Shown here: positions 7,075-9,401 of the stretch, piece after piece | Numbering within the stretch: position 1 is the stretch's first letter | Layout of the letters: each line of letters opens with the position of its first letter | NCBI GenBank assembly: GCA_023421635.1 | Contig: JAEZSU010000090.1 | Span: forward strand, 1-9,401 | DNA length: 9,401 bases | Direction: 5' to 3' | From: Actinomycetes bacterium | Lineage (GTDB): Bacteria; Actinomycetota; Actinomycetes; Actinomycetales; Microbacteriaceae | The notes under the pieces: model-generated | What the model saw: only the letters and a program-made list of their open reading frames with translations | What the model was told of the DNA's origin: nothing | Database searches by the model: none | Position numbers and translations under genes: made by a program

Positions 7075-8166
7075 ATGGTGTCAACACTCGGAAAGACGAT
7101 GACCACGGGCTTCGCGCTCGTCGCCGTCGCAGCGCTGCTCGCGGGCTGCGCCGGCTCCACCACCCCCGCCGCGACGGGCACGAGCACGGATGGGGCGGAC
7201 GACACGCCCGTCACCCTCACGTTCGTCGGCTACGGCGGCGGCGGGCAGGACGCGCAGATCGAGGCCTGGCAGGTGCCCTACACGGAGGCGCACCCGAACG
7301 TCACCTTCGTGAACACCTCGCCCCCCGACGTCGCGCAGGTCAAGGCCCAGGTCAACGCGGGCGCCGTGCAGTGGGACGTCGTCGCCACCGCACCGTACGC
7401 GGCCGCCCAGAACTGCGACACGCTCTTCGAGGAGCTCGACCTCTCCGGGGTCGACGAGAGCGACCTGGTCGAGGGCACCGTCGGCAAGTGCTACATCGGC
7501 AACTGGATCAACGCCACGCCGATCGCCTACCGCACCGAGGTCTTCGGCGCGTCCAAGGGCCCGAAGACGATCGAGGACTTCTTCGACGTCGAGAAGTTCC
7601 CGGGGCAGCGCGGCATGGTCACCAACCTGCAGAACGGCATCCTCGAGTACGCGCTCATGGCCGACGGCGTCGCACCCGACGAGCTGTACCCGCTCGACGT
7701 CGACCGCGCACTGGCGAAGCTCGACACGATCCGCGACGTGACCGTCTTCGCGCCCAACGTCGGCGCACTGCAGCAGGCGGTCGAGGGCAACCAGGTCGAC
7801 ATGTTCATGCTGCCCGACTCGCGCCTCGTGCCGCTGCTGCAGAACGGCATGGACCTCACGATCGTGTGGGATCAGACCGTGGCCGCAATGAACGCGTTCG
7901 CCGTGCCGAAGGGCTCGAAGAACAAGGCCGCGGCCGAGCAGTTCCTGGCGACCGTGGTCGAGCCCGCGCAGGCGGCGAAGATCTCGGAGCTGCTGGGCGT
8001 CGCGCCGGTGAACACGGCCGCGAAGCCCAAGCTCAACGAGTACACGAAGCAGGTCGAGGTCTACGGCCCCGCCAACACCGGCGGCACCGTGCTGCAGGAC
8101 GTGGCGTGGTACGCGCGGAACTTCAACGACGTGACCACGCAGGTGACCAACTGGCTGAACGGCTGA
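7075..8166 (+). CDS. extracellular solute-binding lipoprotein, PotD-like
   Basis: A 363-residue substrate-binding protein of the ABC importer. A lipoprotein signal peptide is clear: a short basic N-terminus, a hydrophobic run FALVAVAALLAG, and lipidation at Cys25 (LLAGC), so the mature protein is anchored on the outer face of the membrane. A Ser/Thr/Ala/Gly linker follows (26-45). The fold matches the PotD-like group: FVGYGGGGQDAQIEAW at 50-65, AQVNAGAVQWDVV at 91-103, NATPIAYRTEVF at 146-157, and FAVPKGSKNKAAAEQFL at 275-291. The only cysteines in the mature protein besides Cys25 are Cys114 and Cys139, which may form a disulfide. The ATG at 7075 is chosen because it directly precedes the signal peptide and has AGGAAAGAG (7057-7065) about 9 nt upstream; an earlier in-frame ATG at 6970 would add an arginine/proline-rich tail that destroys the signal peptide. 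The bound solute is unknown. Confidence 0.93.
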   Translation: MVSTLGKTMTTGFALVAVAALLAGCAGSTTPAATGTSTDGADDTPVTLTFVGYGGGGQDAQIEAWQVPYTEAHPNVTFVNTSPPDVAQVKAQVNAGAVQWDVVATAPYAAAQNCDTLFEELDLSGVDESDLVEGTVGKCYIGNWINATPIAYRTEVFGASKGPKTIEDFFDVEKFPGQRGMVTNLQNGILEYALMADGVAPDELYPLDVDRALAKLDTIRDVTVFAPNVGALQQAVEGNQVDMFMLPDSRLVPLLQNGMDLTIVWDQTVAAMNAFAVPKGSKNKAAAEQFLATVVEPAQAAKISELLGVAPVNTAAKPKLNEYTKQVEVYGPANTGGTVLQDVAWYARNFNDVTTQVTNWLNG

Positions 8167-8181
8167 CCGGCAGCGTGTGCC

Positions 8182-8217
8182 TCGGCATCGGAGATCGCCC
8201 TGAAATACGCTTCACTC
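8182..8217 (+). promoter_or_regulatory. putative leaderless promoter of the second IclR gene
   Basis: TCGGCA (8182-8187, 4 of 6 to TTGACA) and TACGCT (8206-8211, fits TANNNT) are separated by 18 nt. Transcription beginning about 7 nt past the -10 would start on the A of the ATG at 8218. No ribosome site lies at a usable distance; the nearest purine run, GGAGA at 8190-8194, is 23 nt away. Leaderless mRNAs are common in actinobacteria. A short perfect inverted repeat, TGAA-N6-TTCA (8201-8214), overlaps the -10 and could be an autoregulatory site. Confidence 0.45.
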
Positions 8218-9003
8218 ATGGCGAACACCCACTCCGCGGCCGAGGCACACGCGTCCGACATCCAGGCCGTCGCGCGGGTGGGGCAGATCTGCGGACTGTT
8301 CGGCGCCGACACGGCCGACCTGACGGCGGTGGAGGTGGCGGAACGGCTGGGGCTGAACCGCACCACCGCCTACCGCTACTGCACCTCGATGGTGGCCGCC
8401 GGCATCCTGGACCGCGGGAGCCGGAAGGGCAGCTTCGCGCTCGGCGCGCTGATGCTCCGCCTCGGCATCCACGCACTCGGCCGCCGCCCGATCGTCGACA
8501 TCGCCCCGGCGTACCTCGCTCGCCTCAGCACGACGGTCCACATGACCGCGGTGCTGAGCCTGTGGGGAGGCAGCGGCCCGGTCGTGGCGGTCGTCGAGGA
8601 GGACTCCACCCGGGCGGCCGTCGTCACAGTCCGCCCCGGGACGGTCCTGGGGCTCGACGCCTCCCAGACCCGGGTGTTCCTCGCCCACCTGACCGACGGC
8701 ACCACGTTCGAGACGCTCGCCGCCTCCTGCACCCCGCAGGAGCGCGCCGAGCTCGAGACGGCGGTCTACACGGCACGGCGTACCGGCTACAGCATCTCCG
8801 AACTCCCCGGCGGGGTCGTGGGCGTGGCAGCCCCGGTCTTCGGCCCCCGCGGCATCGCCGCAACCATCGCACTCCTCGGCGCCGACTCCGGCGTCGACCT
8901 TTCGGCCGGGTCGGCCACCGTCACTGAGCTCCTGAGGACGGCGGCGGATCTCGCCGACGACCTCGCACAGGATCGGCCCCGTCATGAAGACACCGACATA
9001 TGA
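8218..9003 (+). CDS. IclR-family transcriptional regulator (second copy)
   Basis: A 261-residue IclR-type regulator. The winged helix-turn-helix lies at about residues 14-70, with RLGLNRTTAYRY (43-54) holding the recognition helix. The effector domain runs from about 85 to 255, with TAVLSLWGGSGPVVAVVEE and VAAPVFGPRGIAATIALLG. It is a paralogue of the first IclR protein: the recognition helices differ by one residue over LNRTTA-x-RY, and a 49-residue stretch of the effector domain shows about 27 identities by eye. It probably controls the cyclase-family gene it overlaps by 20 nt, and possibly the shared control region. The start at 8218 is the only ATG, GTG or TTG between the preceding stop and the DNA-binding domain; it lacks a Shine-Dalgarno and may be translated from a leaderless mRNA. 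It follows the binding-protein gene by 51 nt. Confidence 0.92.
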   Translation: MANTHSAAEAHASDIQAVARVGQICGLFGADTADLTAVEVAERLGLNRTTAYRYCTSMVAAGILDRGSRKGSFALGALMLRLGIHALGRRPIVDIAPAYLARLSTTVHMTAVLSLWGGSGPVVAVVEEDSTRAAVVTVRPGTVLGLDASQTRVFLAHLTDGTTFETLAASCTPQERAELETAVYTARRTGYSISELPGGVVGVAAPVFGPRGIAATIALLGADSGVDLSAGSATVTELLRTAADLADDLAQDRPRHEDTDI

Positions 9004-9401
9004 CCAGCTCCTCTCGGAGACCCCGCCGGGGTCGAGCTGGCGCCACTTCGGCGCCGGCGACCAGCTCGGCACCATCAACTTCCTGACCCCGGAACGTGTG
9101 GCGGCGGCCGCACGGCTCGTCCGCACCGGCCGCCGCTTCGGGCTCGATTACCCGGTGACCGCGTTCGAGCCGTACCCCACCGGCACGCGCCGCCCGCTCG
9201 AGCATCGGGTGTTCTCCACGAACACCTGGCACCGCGACGACTGGGTCGACTCCTTCTATCTGCAGTCGTCCTCCCAGCTCGACGCCCTCCGCCACATCGG
9301 CCATCCGGACGCCGGGTTCTACAACGGGCTCGCGCCGGAGGAGAACACCGAGTCGTCGACGGCCCTCGGCATCCACACGTGGGCGGATGCCGGGATCGCC
9401 G
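8984..9401 (+). CDS. cyclase-family metal hydrolase, N-terminal part (runs off right edge)
   Basis: The first 139 residues of a cyclase-family protein (the family containing kynurenine formamidase and isatin hydrolase), which use a divalent metal to hydrolyse amide or ring bonds. Landmarks are WRHFGAGDQLGTINFLTPE (19-37), a typical opening for the longer (about 300-residue) subgroup, then YLQSSSQLDALRHIGH (92-107) with Asp100 and His104 as likely metal-site residues, YNG at 113-115, and LGIHTWADAGI at 128-138. At 96-100 the usual HxGTHxD motif reads SSQLD, with Gln98 in place of the second histidine; I believe Gln there is common in this subgroup. The ATG at 8984 has AGGA (8969-8972) about 11 nt upstream and lies inside the last 20 nt of the second IclR gene, so translation is likely coupled. 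The C-terminus is outside the window. Substrate unknown; an amide or lactam would fit the context. Confidence 0.85.
   Translation, partial: MKTPTYDQLLSETPPGSSWRHFGAGDQLGTINFLTPERVAAAARLVRTGRRFGLDYPVTAFEPYPTGTRRPLEHRVFSTNTWHRDDWVDSFYLQSSSQLDALRHIGHPDAGFYNGLAPEENTESSTALGIHTWADAGIA

Noticed and set aside
5756..7087. 443-residue open frame on the minus strand opposite the ATPase gene
   Set aside because: Low-complexity shadow of an intact ABC ATPase, with no ribosome site or recognisable domain.
4120..8166. Assignment as a spermidine/putrescine transporter
   Set aside because: The proteins belong to that structural class, but it imports many solutes, and the neighbours point to catabolism of another compound. 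The pot gene symbols are therefore withheld.
8167..8217. Rho-independent terminator after the binding-protein gene
   Set aside because: Only a weak 4-bp GGCA/TGCC stem (8170-8182) is present and no T-run follows.
6936..8927. 663-residue open frame on the plus strand over the binding protein and second IclR gene
   Set aside because: It is extremely arginine-rich and overlaps two genes with clear family signatures in another frame. Not a real gene.
7075..9003. Possible fusion of the binding protein with the second IclR protein
   Set aside because: Both use the same frame, but a TGA at 8164-8166 ends the first protein at a natural C-terminus, and one is extracellular while the other binds DNA.
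1..9401. CRISPR arrays, tRNA or rRNA genes, insertion sequences, toxin-antitoxin or defence genes
   Set aside because: I looked on both strands for regular repeats, transposase-like or nuclease-like proteins and RNA signatures and saw none. Nearly all the sequence is accounted for by metabolic, transport and regulatory genes.

Overview
The window is strongly GC-rich DNA with G or C in most third codon positions, actinobacterial-type lipoprotein and promoter signals and tightly overlapping genes. This suggests a high-GC actinobacterium. A member of Microbacteriaceae is my best guess, but no marker gene here proves it. Coding density is very high. The only notable non-coding stretch is about 205 bp at 3134-3338, which is also visibly richer in A+T.

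Left half (1-3133, minus strand). Four genes point left from a shared promoter region: a DUF6282-type metallohydrolase-like protein (2213-3133), a BKACE-family beta-keto acid cleavage enzyme (1287-2213), a two-domain cupin (354-1256), and the N-terminal part of an HpcH/HpaI-family aldolase that leaves the window at its left edge (1-357). Two of the three junctions overlap by 1 or 4 nt and the third gap is 30 nt, so this is one operon.

Centre (3134-3338). This is a divergent control region. A good sigma70-like promoter reads left (TGGACA, 17 nt, TATTCT) and a weaker one reads right (TTGCAT, 17 nt, TTTACT). Each overlaps an imperfect palindrome that could be an operator.

Right half (3339-9401, plus strand). 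An IclR-family regulator is followed by a complete ABC importer of the spermidine/putrescine-like type: permease, permease, ATPase, then a lipoprotein binding protein. A second, paralogous IclR regulator follows, preceded by what looks like a leaderless promoter. Its 3' end overlaps the start of a cyclase-family (kynurenine formamidase/isatin hydrolase-like) metal hydrolase that runs off the right edge.

Taken together this looks like one catabolic locus. A small organic solute is imported by the ABC system. It is then opened or hydrolysed by the cyclase-family and/or DUF6282 enzymes, and the carbon is released through a beta-keto acid (BKACE) and an HpcH/HpaI aldol cleavage. One or both IclR proteins would control it. 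The substrate cannot be read from the sequence. No defence system, mobile element, CRISPR array, tRNA or rRNA was seen. The novelty, if any, lies in an uncharacterised degradation pathway.
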